From Antilocapra americana (lineage: Eukaryota > Chordata > Mammalia > Artiodactyla > Antilocapridae), in the NCBI GenBank assembly GCA_007570785.1, contig ML664161.1, forward strand, positions 12,553,618 through 12,617,617: DNA of 64,000 nucleotides, read 5' to 3'. Shown here piece after piece: positions 10,308 to 23,732 of this stretch. A program made the position numbers and the translations under genes. Below the pieces are notes generated by a model. It was not told where the DNA came from, searched no databases, and was given only the letters and a program-made list of their open reading frames with translations. Position 1 is the stretch's first letter, and each line of letters starts with the position of its first letter.

Positions 10308-13300
10308 AGTTCTACTGCCTCAGCCCCCATGGGGCTGACCAACATCCAACAGCTGGTCAAAAAGGCTCAGTAGTGGGACAACCAGGGCACTGGGCATGTC
10401 ATCCAGCTATGTGGAGTGGCTAAAGGGCATGTCCCTGCTGGTTAGGGCCTGGCAAAATGTAGTCCACTGGAGAAGGGAATGGCAAACCAAATCAGTATTT
10501 TTGCCTTGAGAACCCCATGTACAGTATGAAAAGGCAAAAAGATACGACACTGAAAGAAGAATCCCCCAGGTCAGTAGGTGTCTGATATGCTATGCAGGAA
10601 GAGCAGAGAAATAGCTTCAGAAGGAATGAAGAGGCTGAGCCAAAGAGAAAAGGATGCTCAGTTGTGGATATGTCTGGTGGCGAAAGTACAGTTTGAAACT
10701 CTAAAGAACAGTATTGTATAGAAACGTGGAACGTCAGGTCCATGAATCAAGGTAAATTGGATGTGGTCAAACAAGATAGCAAGAGTGAACATTGATATTT
10801 TTGGAATCAGTAAACTAAAATGGACAGGAATGGGTGAATTGAATTCAGAAGACCATTATATCCACTACTGTGGGAAAGAATTCCTTAGAAGAAATGGAGT
10901 AGCCCTCGTAGTCAACAGAAGAATCTGAAATACAGTACTTGGGTGCAATCTGAAAAATGACAGAATGATCTCTGTTTGTTTTGAAGGCAAACCATTCAAT
11001 ATCAGTCTATGCCCCAACCACTAATGCCAAAGAAGCTAAAGTTAAATGAGTCCATAAAGACTTACAAGACCTCCTAGAATTAATACCAGAATAAATATGT
11101 CTTTTTCATTATAGGGGATTGTAACACAAAAGAAGGGAGTCAAGAGATACCTGGAGTAACAGGAAATTTTGACCTTGGAGTACAAAATGAAGCAGGGCAA
11201 AAGCTAACAGATTTTTGCCAAGAGAGCGCACTGGTCACAGCAATCATCCCCTTCCAACAACACAAGAGGACACTCTTCACATGGACGTCACCAAATGGTC
11301 AATATCAGAATCAGACTGATTATATGCTTTGCAGCTAAGGATGAAGAAGCTGTCTACAGTCAGCAAAAACAAGACTTGGAGCTGACTCACATCATTTGCT
11401 CCTTATCGCAAAATTCAGGCTCAAATTGAAGAAAGTAGAGAAAGCCACTAGGCCACCAGGTATGACCTGAATCAAATCCCATATGATTATACAGTGGAAG
11501 TGACAGATTGATTCAAGGGACTAGATCTGGTAGACAGAGTGCCTGAAGAACTATGAACAGAGGTGCATATCGTTGTACAGGAGGCAATGACTAAAATCCT
11601 ACCCAAGAAAAGAAATGCAAGAAAGCAAAGTGGTTGTCTAGGAGGCCTTAAAAATAGCCAAGAAAAGAAGAGAAGTGAAAAGCAAAGGTGAGAAGCAACT
11701 ACATACCCAACTGAATGCATAATTCCAAAGAATGGTAAGGAGAGATAGTAAAGGCTTCTTAAGTGAAAAATGCAAAGAAATGGAAGAAAACAATAGAGTG
11801 GGAAAGACTAGAGATCACTTTAAGAAAATTAGAGATACTAAGGGAACATTTCATGCAAAGACGGGCACAAAAAATAACAGAACCAGTGTGGACCTAACAA
11901 GCAGAAGAGATTAAGAAGAGGGGGCAAGAATACACAGAACTGTACAAAAAAAGGTTCTTAATGCCCCACATAACCATGATGGTGTGACCACTCACCTAGA
12001 GTCAGACATCCTAGAATGTGAAGTCAGATAGTCCTTAGGAAGCATCACTATGAAGAAAGCTAGTAGTGATGATGGAATTCCAGTTGAGCTATTTCAAATT
12101 CTAAAAGATGATGCTGTGAAAGTGCTGCATTCAATATGCCAGCTAATTTGGAAAACTCAGCAGTGACCACAAGACTGGAAAAGGACAGTTTTCATTCCAA
12201 TCTCAAAGAAGGGCAATGCCAAAGAATGTCCAAAGCACCACACAAATGTGCTCATTTCATATGCTAGCAAGCTAATACTCAGAATCCTTCAGGTTAGGCT
12301 TCAAATATGTGAACCAAGAATTTTCAGATGTACAGGCTGTGTTTAGAAAAGGCAGATTAACCAGAGATGAAATTGCCAATATCCGTTGGATCAGAGAAAA
12401 AGCAAGGGAATTAAAAAAAAATCAATTTCTGTTTCACTGACTATGCTAAAGCCTTTGACTGTGTGGATCACAACAAACTGGAAAAGTCTTCAAGAGACGA
12501 GAATAGCAGACCACTTTACCTGTCTCCTGAGAAACCTGTATGCAGATCAGGAAGCAACAGTTAGAACCATATGTGGAAAAATGGACTGGTTCAAAATTTG
12601 GATAACAGTTATGTCAAGGCTGTATATTGTCACCCTACTTATTTAACTGCTATGCAGAGTACATCATGAGGAATGCAGGGCTGGATGACGCACAAGCTGG
12701 AATCAAGATTACCAGGAGAAATATCAATAACCTCAGAGATGCAGATGATACCACCCTAAGGGTAGAAAGATAAGAGGAACTGTAGAACCTCTTGATGGAA
12801 GTGAAAGAGATGGTGAAAAAGCTGATTTAAAACTCAGCTTCAAAAAACTAAGATCATGGTATCTGGTCCCATCACTTCAAATAGAGGGGCAAATAGAGGG
12901 GGAAAAGTGGAAACATTGACTGATTTAACTTTTTTGGGCTCCAAAATCACAATGGAGGTTAACTGCAGCCATGAAATTAAAAGACACTTGCTCCTTGGAG
13001 AAAAGGTATGACAAACCTAGACAGAGTATTAGAAAGCAGAGACATCACTTTGCTGTCAAAGGTCTGTATAGTCAAAGCTATGGGTTTTTCAGTAATCATG
13101 TATGGATGTGAGAGATGGACTGTAAAGAAAGCTGAGCACTTAAGAACTGATGCTTTTGAACTGTGGTGTTGGAGGAAACTCTTGAGAGTCCCTTGGACTG
13201 GGAAGTCAGTCCTGAATATTCATTGGAAGGAGTGATGCTGAAGCTGAAACTCCAAATACTTTGGCCACCTGATGTGAAGAACTCACCATTTGAAAAGACC

Positions 13301-13494
13301 CTGATGCTGGGAAAGATTGAAGGTGGGAAGAGAAGGGGACAACAAAGAATGAGATTGTTGGATGGCATCACCAACTCAATGGACATGAGTTTGGGTCAAC
13401 TCTGGGAGTTGGTTATGGACACGGAGGGCTGGCGTGCTGCACTCCATGGGATCACAAAGAGTCAAACACAACTGAGTGACTGAACTGACTGAAC
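10308..13494 (+). pseudogene. BovB LINE, near full-length, degenerate EN-RT ORF
   Basis: About 3.2 kb, close to the known BovB length. It starts with the BovB 5' region ('tgcctcagcccccatggggc', 'ggcactgggcatgtcatcca'). The APE-type endonuclease region follows from about 10700 ('ggtccatgaatcaaggtaaa'), then the reverse transcriptase ('gactatgctaaagcctttga') and the 3' end with the 'actgagtgactgaactgact' tail. The single ORF is broken by many stops and frameshifts. The RT catalytic box at 12738-12749 reads D-A-D-D, with Tyr changed to Asp. No clear TSD was found. The product nicked target DNA and copied BovB and Bov-tA RNA. Confidence 0.92.
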
Positions 13495-14136
13495 ATTAAT
13501 CCCAGCAAAAAAAATGATTGTCAAACATTTTCTATTAATAGGTAATTCCAATATATGAGTACAAAATATATCAATGTGACAATACATTCCATTATCCCAA
13601 TTCATACACTGGATAAATCATCTGCATAAAATTCCATGTTTAGTCTCTCTACACATTTAAGGAGACAGCACTTAAGTAGTAAAGTTACTAAAGATTCCCC
13701 TCTCTCCCTCCCCATTATGTGTTATACACATAAACACACACACAGAGACAAACACACACACACACACACACACACACATACTCTTGGCTGCACTATTAAC
13801 AGGGGTTAGGTGGTATTATCAGGTTATTTTACTAAAGGATAGGAAATTTGGTGTTGCTCTGGTGAGGAGAAGCAGAGATCCACCCACTGCATTTGTATTG
13901 CACTGGTTTTGATTTGAGGGTATGGAGAAGTGAGAAGGAAGCCAACAGGAGCCAGTGTTTAATGCTGGCTGCTAAACAAACAGAATTCTAGGAAAGTGAA
14001 CATCCTCAAGCACCACCATTCAAAATAAATTAAAGGCTAATTATTACCTTTAAAGCAAAACTATTGGTTTGCTGCAGTATTGTCCTATTGTTCTTTCCAA
14101 ATACATGGTATTTCAGCTACACCATGGGGAAGCAAT
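13495..14136. other. Unassigned sequence with a (CA)n microsatellite
   Basis: Unique AT-rich intron sequence containing an interrupted CA tract at about 13734-13780. Nothing else recognised. Confidence 0.5.
13734..13780. repeat. (CA)n microsatellite
   Basis: Imperfect CA dinucleotide array with a 'gagacaaa' interruption, then about 15 uninterrupted CA units; likely length-polymorphic. Confidence 0.9.
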
Positions 14137-14347
14137 CTGTTGCTGTTCAGTTGCTAAGTCATGTCCAACTCTTTGCAACCCCCTGGATTATAGCCCATCA
14201 GGCTCCTCCATCCATGGGGTTTTTCCAGTCAAGAATACTGGAGTGGGTTGTCATTTCCTTCTCCAGGGGATCTTCCAGACCAGGGATTAAACGTGTGTCT
14301 CCTGCATTGGCAAGTGGGTTCTTTATCACTAAGGCACCTGAGAAGCC
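14137..14347 (-). repeat. Bov-tA SINE, antisense
   Basis: The reverse complement is a complete Bov-tA. Plus-strand text includes 'gctgttcagttgctaagtca', 'caagaatactggagtgggtt', 'gtctcctgcattggcaagtg' and 'ttctttatcactaaggcacc'. Confidence 0.92.
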
Positions 14348-15848
14348 GCTATGTAGTCTCTTAGGAGCTATCTAAGCAACTACCTTTATAATAATGCTTT
14401 AAGAAGATGCTTCTGAGTTCCAAAGAATGGTTTTAATCAGGAGTTTTGGGAACACACCCAACTGAAATTTGAATGACAGCCTGTGCATGTGTATAGGTCT
14501 CTGGCTTTGTGTCCTTCTGAAAGCAGCTTCAAAATAAAAGAAATCCTTTCCAAGCTAGCCAGAATGGTCTTGTGGAAAGTTCAGAGGACAGCTTCAAGTC
14601 AATCCATGCCAAGATAATTTTTGTTAGCATCCTTGAAAGCAGGAAAACAGCAATGTAAATGTCAAGATGCTTCTGTCTTGAGCCAAGAATAAACAGAGCA
14701 AGCAATCCATTAAAAGTACTTTTCAAACACATAAGCTCCCAAAACTTTGCTTTTGAAAGATATTAGAACTGGCTTACACTTAGGCAATCAATGACAGTAG
14801 ACAAAACTATTAACACAGTTTTTCAGGGACTCTGTGATCAGGTTTTCAGCTACATGCTCCAGACTTACATTTGATTTTAGGAATTTTAAGACACCGAGAC
14901 CCAACCCCATCCGCCCTCAAATATTTCAGGATAACAGTGATCTGATTACACAGTTTTCATGGTGTTTTAATTAGAGTTAGTTATATAAGTGCTAACAGAA
15001 CCTCATGTTCAATGTTTGATTGGGATAATAACCACTTTGTTCCAGTTGTACTTTCACTCTCAGCAAGGTGTGGGTGGTATGAATGGAGCTAAAATCTCAC
15101 CATTGTTTCTCTTGTCATTAATTCTATCAGCAATGCCTTTGATTTTTTTAGAGTATGAGAAAAATAACTAGTGATTAAGAATTACCATAATGCTTTAAAA
15201 TATTTATAATAGTAGCTACTTGCACAAAAGAATCTATATATGAATACAGTTTTACAATCTACACAATGTAAAATTACCAAAAGAGGGTTGAAGACCTGAT
15301 CATTATATATATCTCCTTTTACTCTTTTATGAGTAAATATATGTACTAGCTTGGTAATTATGTATCCCTTTCATATTTTTAAGGTTTCTAGTGAAAGGAG
15401 TAAAAAAAATTTAAAAAGACTCCCAAATTTTAAAAGAACAAAATTAGCATACTGAAATGCCAGCCTTTTTGTCCCCCCAATAACACATTTTGTTATTATT
15501 AAAACAAAGAGCATATCCCATTGTGACAGATAATGTTCACTGCAATTTGATTAAACATTGAAACACTTGCTTAAAAAATTTCAATCGACAATGACTATAT
15601 TATCAGGCTAGTTAGTCTGAGATCAGCCTGCTAGTTTCAAAATAGAAATCCATGTGTGCTCAACTGTTGAGATTTTATAAAAATATCTCTTTCAGGTTTA
15701 AGGTTTTATTTCATCTAAAGTGAGAAAAATTTACTGGTGTCATATTTACAAGTCAAGACACATTGCCTTAGGTGTCTCAGGGTGAGCTGTGAATTTATGT
15801 TGTATTTAGTAACATTAAAGCTAGTAGTAATTATAGTACTTTTCACAG
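14348..15848. other. Unassigned intron sequence
   Basis: About 1.5 kb of low-GC sequence without a recognised repeat, exon or RNA gene; largely unique ancestral intron. Confidence 0.5.
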
Positions 15849-16050
15849 AGAAGGATTTACTTTGTACCGGGCACTACGCTGAACATTTTCATATATTTAT
15901 AACACTTCTAACAAAATTGCAAGATTGGTTTCATTGTTTCCTTTATATTTTTAAGAAAACTGAAGCATAGGAAAGTTTAATGTGTGGCAGAAGAGGGATT
16001 TGAACCTGGCTTGTTTTATCTAAAAGCACTGCTCTATCTTTTAGATAGTA
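15849..16050 (-). repeat. MIR SINE, antisense
   Basis: In MIR antisense order: 'tttgtaccgggcactacgct' (cf. tatgtgccaggcactgtgct), 'ttcatatatttataacact', 'aagaaaactgaagcatagga' and 'gggatttgaacctggcttg'. Confidence 0.7.
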
Positions 16051-16842
16051 TTGTATATATTTGGTCCAAATTATACCTGGTGTGCTCAGAAGTCACTAAT
16101 ATATTTAGTTAGATTCTGGTGCAAATGTAGACATGTATGAAATAGGTCCAATCTGCATAAAGACTTAAGTTTCATTTGTTCTACATTTGCAGAATTATAT
16201 CCTCTAACCCTGATGGTTGTCAAAGGACAATTGTTAAGTACTAAATTTACCCCTAGTTCTGGAGGCAGGGTAGGGAGGATGCCCTATTGTCCAAGTAAAT
16301 CAAGTTATCTTAACAAAAAATATTGACTAATCTTTCATGGTTTCATAAACCTTAAATGCAATTAAAAGAGGGACTTCAAAAAAAAAAAAAGAGGGACTTC
16401 TGTCTGCCAATGTCATAGTTAGAAATGTTTTAATATAAATAATAGTATAAAATAGAGGAGGAATCACTAGAATAGGAATTTAGAGATATGAGTTTAGATC
16501 TAAAAGAGCCCCTAAACAAATAATCCTATAAGTCACTTAAATTCCATGACATTCATTCTTTTAATCAATTAAGTAAGAAAAAACAAACTATCTAAGATAA
16601 TGGGGATATTAGTTGAGAAAGTATAACATTCTGATTTAAAAAATAATAATTTTTGAAATAATTATTTCAATAAGGGAAAAAATAACAATCTAGATTCTTC
16701 AAGAAACTGTTAAATGTTTGGGCACTTGTTTCTCTCTCCTTAATCATATCACATATTTTATCTATCATCAGTACAACATATCTTAGCATTCATAGGTATA
16801 CATTTCTTGCTGATTTAATATGATTCAAGGAAAATAATAATT
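16051..16842. other. Unassigned intron sequence
   Basis: AT-rich. Contains a local repeat 'agagggacttc' on both sides of an A12 run (about 16368-16400). No gene or known repeat recognised. Confidence 0.45.
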
Positions 16843-16848
16843 CAATAA

Positions 16849-17993
16849 AAGGTAGAGGAACCAGAGATAAACATCTTTTGGATCAAAATAAAAGCAAGAG
16901 AATTCCAGAAAAAGAGTCTACTTCTGCTTCATTGACTAAGCTAAAGCCTTTGACTATGTAGATTACAACAAACTGGAAAATTCTTAAAGAGATGGGGATA
17001 CTAGACCACCTTACCCGTCTCCTGAGAACCTGTATGCAGATCAAGAAGCAACAGTTAGAACCAGATAGAAAAGTGGACTGGTTCCAAATTGGGAAAGGAG
17101 TATGTCAAGGCTGTATATTGTCACCCTGCTGATGTAACTGATATGCAGAGTACATCATGTGAAATGCCAGGCTGCATGAATCACAAGCTGGAATCAAGAT
17201 TGGTAGGAGAACTATTAATAACCTCAGGTATGCAGATGATAATGCCCTAATGGCAGAAAGTGAAGAGGAACTGAAGAGCCTCTTGATGAAGGTGAAAGAG
17301 GAGAGATAAAAAGTTGGCTTAAAACTTAACATTCAAAAAACTAAGATCATGGCATCTGGTCCCAACACTTCATGGCAAACAAATAGATGGGGAAACAATG
17401 GTAACAGTGACACATTTTATTTTCTTGAACTCTAAAATCACTGCAGATGGTGACTGCAGCCATGAAATTAAAAGATACTTGCTCCTTGGAATAAAAGCTA
17501 TGACAATCCTAGACAGAGTATTAAAAAGCAAAGACATGAGTTTACCAACAAAGGTCCATCTAATCTAAGCTATGGTTTTTCCAGTAGTCATATATGGATG
17601 TGAGAATGGGACCAAAGAAGGCTGAGCACTAAAGAATTGATGCCTTTGAACTGTGGTGCTAGAGAAGACTTTTGAGAGTCCCTTGAGTAGCAAGGAGATC
17701 AAACCAGTCAATCCTAAAGGAAATCAACCCTGAATATTTGTTGGAAGGACTGATTCTGGAGCTCCAAAACTTTGGCCACCTGATGCAAAGAGCCATCACT
17801 GTAAAAGAACTGATGCTGGGAAAGGTTTAGGGCAGGAGGAGGAGGGGGTGACAGAGGATGAGATGGTTGGATGGCATCATCAAATCAATGGACATGAGTT
17901 TGAGCAAACTCTGGGAGACAATGAAAGACAGTGAAACCTGATGTGCTGCAGTCCATGGTGTCACAGATATTTGGACATGACTGAGGAAATGAA
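16849..17993 (+). pseudogene. BovB LINE, 5'-truncated (RT to 3' end)
   Basis: Begins inside the RT ('aaaggtagaggaaccagaga') and runs through 'ctgtatattgtcaccctgct' to 'ttggacatgactgaggaaat'. The catalytic box at 17229-17240 still reads YADD, though the flanking frame is broken by stops. A short caataa occurs at 16843-16848 and 17994-17999, a weak candidate TSD. Confidence 0.92.
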
Positions 17994-17999
17994 CAATAA

Positions 18000-19569
18000 G
18001 GAAAATCAAAAGAGAGGATTGTGGTTGATATTTTCTTTTTACCCACTGAAACACTAAACAATTTATTTTGCTACATAATGAAACTAAAATACTTGATTGC
18101 TGTATAGATCATATTTTTAGTAGGTCAAATACTCAGGGATCATATTTCCAATAACTAGATTATTGGTAACAACATTTATTTTTTATAACAAGTAGATCTT
18201 TATATAACACACATACACAAAATATGGAGCAGGTAGAGCATATTGAAAAGCACACATAGAAACAAGTGAGAGCCTGTTGACATGATTCTGTGAAGCACAT
18301 ATTTATTCCTGTATGCAGTTCCAGTGGAATCTTTTGTTCAAATGAAAGCCTACATAAGTTACTCTAGTTGAGGGGGCGGGAAGAGACATAAAAGTTCCCA
18401 TTCCCCATGGTCACCTCAAGAGTTTTCATGAGTTTGCCAACCACTACCTTTAGCGTGCTGCTTACCCAGTTTGCTTATTAAGGTTGCCAAACTACAACAT
18501 TTTTAACTAAAGAAGAAAAAAAGACGGGGGTGGGGGTGGGGGAATTGTGAATTTATAGCTGTACTGTGATTACATCAATTTGAAAATATATAAGATTTAT
18601 AAGGATAAAATGAGAATTACTCATCCTAGAGTCTCTAATGAGAACTAAATATACTATATAATTTGATATATGATTGATGTAACCCTAATTAGACAATACA
18701 ACAAACCCTCAGATTACATATGGTGGGATTCTAGCATTTCCTTCCAGTCTATTTTCATTAGATGTTTCACTCAGGAAACTAGTAGGCATTGTAGGGATTC
18801 AAAATAGGAATAGTCTGAATAGAGAGAATTTGAGGTTTGTGTGTCCATTGGAAGGGTTAGAGATATAAAGGTCAAGGAAGCTTCCATTGTGATGTATGAA
18901 ATCAAGAATTATCAGAACTGAAAGAAAACCTTCAATGACAGTCCAAGTGCTTGCGACTTTCAAGCAGGTGATTTTTAGGAGCTCTCTGGGAAACCCTGTG
19001 AATCTTATATCTGCCATCTGCCTGCCTGCAACCATTGTTAGAAAGTATAGTTTCACTTCATCTTCTGCCTTCTAAATCCTGTGATGATTGACTTAACTGT
19101 GTATCCTTTTCTGTGCCATGAAAGCATTTGTTGACTCCTTTATTCAGAAAAATCAACTTGGTCCTTTATGCTCTTCTCTCCAGATCTTAAACGAGCTGGG
19201 ATCTGTGTTGTTCTGCAATTGGTGATGATGGTCATGATGGAGATATAGCCCAGATTTTACTGGGAGTGTTCAATTTATAATACATTTTTCTGTCAAGCAG
19301 AGATTATAAAGACTCAAGGATACTGCCTATAAGTATTGTAAAAGTTAAAGTCAAGCATTTAATACACTTGGTGCCTATCTCTGATCTTCAAAACAATACA
19401 CATAATAACTGTTGGAACTGGGAGTTTTACCCAAGACTTTCTGGCTTTAAAACACTTCCTCTTTTACTCTGACATACTCTCCCAGAGCATTTATAGAAAA
19501 TTTAGTTTCACCTCTGGCTTTCTCAGTACATTGTTACTGATTTTTCAGTCACTCATCCAGGTAGATATT
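18000..19569. other. Unassigned intron sequence with a G-rich run
   Basis: Unique AT-rich sequence. The notable spot is three G5 runs separated by single T residues at 18526-18542. No exon or interspersed repeat recognised. Confidence 0.5.
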
Positions 19570-19680
19570 TTCCCCATTTTGCAGATAAGGACCCTAAAGT
19601 TCAGAAAATAAAAAATTTCCCCAAAGTTATCAGAGATGGTAAATACCACAAATTAGTAAATTATAAAATCTAGTTGCAGC
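19570..19680 (-). repeat. MIR SINE fragment, antisense
   Basis: 'ccccattttgcagataagga', 'ccccaaagttatcagagatg' correspond to the MIR antisense core (ccccattttacagatgagga ... cccaaggtcacacagctag). Confidence 0.6.
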
Positions 19681-20034
19681 GTTTCTAAATTTTATTTTTA
19701 AATTAAATTCACGACCATATTTGTAGTAGCCTCACAGAAGATAAAATGGATATTTAAAAAAAAAAAACTCCAAGTGAATAAAATAATCCTGTCTCAACCC
19801 AATAAAGAGAAGCAAAAACAGAATATATATTATCTCATGAAAAATACACATTTAATTCTTTGTCACTACTCAGACTTCAGTTGTAAGACTGATGCCTATG
19901 GGTTCGGTGAAACTTTGTTTCTTGTATTTTGCTTGATTCTTGTGTTAATTTTACTGTTTTTCTTATCTGTGAGCTAGAAATCCATGCCACTTTTTCAAAA
20001 TACTTATCTAGGATTACTGCTGATTTCACTGCAT

Positions 20035-20200
20035 TTATTAATTCAGCAAATGCTTAGTGTCCACTAAATGCCAGAACTCTGCCAGGTACTCAGAATACAG
20101 TGCTCAAAAATGTAAATATTGACCTTACCTTGTGGACTTTACCCTTTAGTGGGGAGAAAGAAAATACGCAAACAACAAAATAAATATGTAATTATAAACT
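20035..20200. repeat. Ancient L2-like repeat fragment
   Basis: 'attcagcaaatgcttagtgt', 'caggtactcagaatacagtg' and 'ctttagtggggagaaagaaa' resemble an old mammalian LINE2-type pattern (caacaaatatttattgagc ... gggatacagcagtgaac). Family and strand uncertain. Confidence 0.45.
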
Positions 20201-20400
20201 TTATAAGTGTTTAGAAGAAACATGAAGTTTTATAGGTGTCTAGAAGAAACAGGACTTTTTCTCTTAAGGTATCTGAATGGCTTGGAGAGAGCAACTTAAG
20301 TTTAGATTAGAAATAGACAAGGGCCTAGAATCATGAAGAAGGAGGTTAGATGTTATTTTCAGTATATTTTAATCTGATTTGAAGCAGAGGGTAATAATTT

Positions 20401-20452
20401 TATCTATCTATTCATTCATCCATCCATTTGTTCATCCATCCATCCTTGTCTG
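20401..20452. repeat. (ATCC/ATCT)n tetranucleotide repeat
   Basis: Imperfect tetranucleotide array of tatc, catt and catcc units. Confidence 0.8.
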
Positions 20453-20477
20453 CTATGTGAAAAAGGAATTGTAGAAG

Positions 20478-21149
20478 TAATGAAAGAAGTGGGGAGATTT
20501 AAAATGATGTGATACAAAAATAAACTCAATATGGCTTAAAGTCTTAAATATAAGACATGACAATATAAAACTCCTAGAAAAGAACATAGGCCATTATCCC
20601 AATGCAATAGAAATAAAAGCAAAATAAGTATAAGGGACCTAAGTAAACTCAAAAGCTTTAGTATAGCAAGAGAAATCATAAACAAAACCAAAGACAAACC
20701 ACAGAATGGTAGAAAATATTTGCAAATGACACAACTGGCAAGGGATTAATTTCCAAAATGTACAACCAGCTCATGCATCTCAGTATCAAAACAAACAAAC
20801 AAATAAACAAATAAAAGATGGGCAGAATACCTAAATAGACATTTCTCCAAAGAGCACATACAGATGGCCAAGAGGCACATTAAAAGATGCTCAGTAATGC
20901 TAATTATCATAGAAATGCAAATCAAAGCTACACTGAAGTTATTACCTCACACTTGTCAGAATGGCCATCATCAAAAATCTACAAATGCTGGATAGAATAT
21001 GGAGAAAAGGGAATCCTCCTATACTGTGGTGGGAATGTCAGTTGGTACAGCTATGATGGAAAATGGTATGGAGGTTCCTTGAACAACTAAAAGTAAAGCT
21101 ACCGTATGATTCAGCAATCTCATTCCTGGGCATACATCTGGACAAAGCT
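20478..21149 (+). pseudogene. L1 ORF2 C-terminal region, degenerate
   Basis: Matches L1 late ORF2: 'ctcaatatggcttaaagtct', 'aatatttgcaaatgacacaa', 'agacatttctccaaagagca', 'cagatggccaagaggcacat' and 'ggaatcctcctatactgtgg'. Contains stops and indels. Ends abruptly at the BovB fragment, so its 3'UTR is missing. Confidence 0.85.
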
Positions 21150-21945
21150 ATAATTCACCTCCAATTGCTTTGTTTGTAGTAATGCTTCCTAAGGCCCACT
21201 TGACTTCACATTCCAGGATGTCTGGCTCTAGGTTGAGTGTTCACACCATTGGTTATCTGGATCATTAAGACCTTTTTTGGTACAGTTCTCTGTGTATTCT
21301 TGCCACCTCTTCTTAATATCTTCTGCTTCTGTTAAGTCCATACCTTTTTTTGTCCTTTATTGAACCCATTTTGCATGAAATGTTCCCTTGATATCTCTAA
21401 TTTTCTTAAAGAGATCTCTAGTCTTTCCCATTCTATTGTTTTCTTCTTGTTCTTTGTATTGCTCACTTATTAGAAGACTTTCTTATCTCTCCTCTCTACT
21501 CTTTGGAACTGTGCGATCAAATAGTTATCTATTTCCTTTTCTCCTTTGCCTTTTGCTTCTGTTCCTTTCTTAGCTCTTTTTGAGGCCTCTTCAGACAATC
21601 ATTTTGCCTCTTTGCATTTCTTTCTCTTGGTGATGGTTTTGGTCACCACCTCTTGTACAGTGTTACAAAACTTCATCCATAGTTCTTCACGTACTCTATC
21701 AGATCAAATCCTTTGAGTCTATTTCTCACTTCCATTGTATAATCATAAGGCATATGATTTAGGTCATGCCTAAATTGCCTAGTGGTTTTTCCTACTTTCT
21801 TCATTTTAAGCCTGAATTTTGCAATAAGGAGCTCATGATTTGAGCCACAGTCAGCCCCTGGTCTTGTTTCTGCTGACTGTATAGAGCTTCTCCATCTTTG
21901 ACTGCAAATAGTATAATCAATCTGATTTCAGTATCTGGTGATGTA
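21150..21945 (-). pseudogene. BovB LINE internal fragment, antisense
   Basis: The complement covers BovB between endonuclease and RT ('cttcctaaggcccacttgac', 'ttcttaatatcttctgcttc', 'gcaataaggagctcatgatt'). The RT core and 3' end that should lie on the left are absent and replaced by L1, so this is a deletion-joined relic. Confidence 0.88.
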
Positions 21946-21949
21946 CATA

Positions 21950-22095
21950 TATAAAGTCAACCAACCTTGGTTATGCTACTATCATGCAAATATAGATGCA
22001 TTTTACATAAAGGACTCAAGTGACTGTTGGTACTTATAAGGGAACCTGAATACAATCCCCCATGGATATCCAGGAATGACTGTACATAAATAGAG
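21950..22095 (-). mobile_element. DNA-transposon-like (Tigger/MER2-type) fragment
   Basis: The complement reads 'cctggatatccatgggggat', 'caggttcccttataagtacc' and 'ctcaagt'-like words in the order of an ancient mammalian DNA transposon (tatccatgggggattggttccagg). The family name is from memory. Confidence 0.4.
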
Positions 22096-23275
22096 AAAGT
22101 TACCAAAATTTATGAAATGAATGAATTAAATGATAATCACAAAATTTTTTATAAAGTAGAGGAAATTTCATTAATTTAGAAATATTTCAAATATAAAACA
22201 CTAATGAGTTGAGGTCATTGAAATCTGACAAAACCTACTCTAAACTTGATGCAAAATTAAGATTAAAGTTAAAGCTTTGAAGAAATCTGACTTTAAGGGT
22301 TATCAAAACTTTCACTTGTGACTTATAGTAATAAATACATAATAGGAAAGCAAACATTTTCTGAAATAAAATTAAAGAAAGATATTCATCTACCTCCAGA
22401 AATTAATCTATAAAAACATTTTGCTATTTTTTTAAATTCTTAATGTTAATTCTGGAATAATTTTCTCTTTATCCATTAGATATTCTACTTTAGAAAGGAA
22501 AAGCTGGCACTATGAACCAGCTTTTTGAAAATGTCTAACATTTTTTCAGAGCTTTCTATTTAATTTCACAGTTAGTAGTTAAGAAAAGGAGATAATTGAG
22601 AACAAGGAGAATTTCCAGCAACTTGCAGAGAAGATACTTAGTATTTAGACAATATATTATTTTCTTTGCTCTTTAACTTTTCAAAAAGGCTGAACTTTAT
22701 TGGCTTTGAATGATACTATGTAAATGGATTGAGACAGCATATCTTCCAAACTCCCTGGTGGAGCATATATAAGCTTTGATTAGAAAATAAGACCTACTAT
22801 GATTAGAAATTAAAAAAAAACAAAATTGGAGACACTTTAACTGGCACATTTGAAGGTTGTTCCTTCCAAAAATATTTGGCCCTGCTTCCATCCATTTCAT
22901 ATTATTGTATAAAGAGCAAATTAATATTTACATGTAATTATTTTCAGATGAGGAAGATAAGGTAAGGTGAATTTTTATTCTATATTAGGATTAGCAAAAT
23001 ACAAGCAGGCAGATACAAACAGAATTTCTTACCAGTATTAATTAGCCATTTAAAGTGCTTACCACAAGTATTCTTCCCTTGTCAATCATAGTATTTCCGC
23101 TTAAATCAGCACAACCTCTATTAGAAAACAGAAACTCATCTAGTCCACATCATAATGGTTAAAATCTTTTGTTCGTATAAGAAGCCTATAGTTCTTGATT
23201 GCCTCCCTCTTGTATACCCTTGCATTTAATCCATTGGCAAGTTCTATAGATTCTACCTCCAAATTGTTAAAAATT
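22096..23275. other. Unassigned intron sequence
   Basis: About 1.2 kb of very AT-rich sequence with no recognised repeat, exon or RNA. Confidence 0.5.
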
Positions 23276-23722
23276 CATCTTCTCTCCATTCATATTTCTG
23301 TTGATATGATCTCCAGTGATAAATTTTATGTATCAGCTTGTTTAGTTTATGCTGCCCAGTTGTTTTGTCAAAAATACTAAAGTTTAATACATTGTTATCC
23401 AAGCACTATGTGATTAAAATTTACAATCAGTTGACTTTCATTAAAGGATATTATTCTTGATAATGTGAATGGGATTCATCGAATCAGTTGAGGTCCTTAA
23501 GAGCAAAAACATGTTCTAGGGACAAAGGAGGAATTCTGTGTCAAGATTATAGTATAGATATCTATCCTAATACCCAGCCTACTGCCAGACTTATAAATTT
23601 CAGATTTAAGACTGCAATGCCACCCTTGCCTGATATCCAGTCTTCCTACCCTACAGATTTTTTACTCCCAAGACTTCACAACCACAGGAATCAATTTCTT
23701 TAAGTCTGTATATATTCTACCT
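23276..23722. repeat. Ancient interspersed repeat, family unassigned
   Basis: 'gataaattttatgtatcagc', 'gctgcccagttgttttgtca', 'gggattcatcgaatcagttg' and the tail 'ggaatcaatttctttaagtc' follow a common old mammalian repeat (ttaattttatgtgtcaactt ... gatgcccag ... catccaatcagttga). I do not assign the family. Confidence 0.45.
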
Positions 23723-23732
23723 TCCTATCTAT

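Noticed and set aside
10308..13494. TSD for the near full-length BovB
   Set aside because: I compared sequence on both sides and found only 4-base matches, which is not better than chance.
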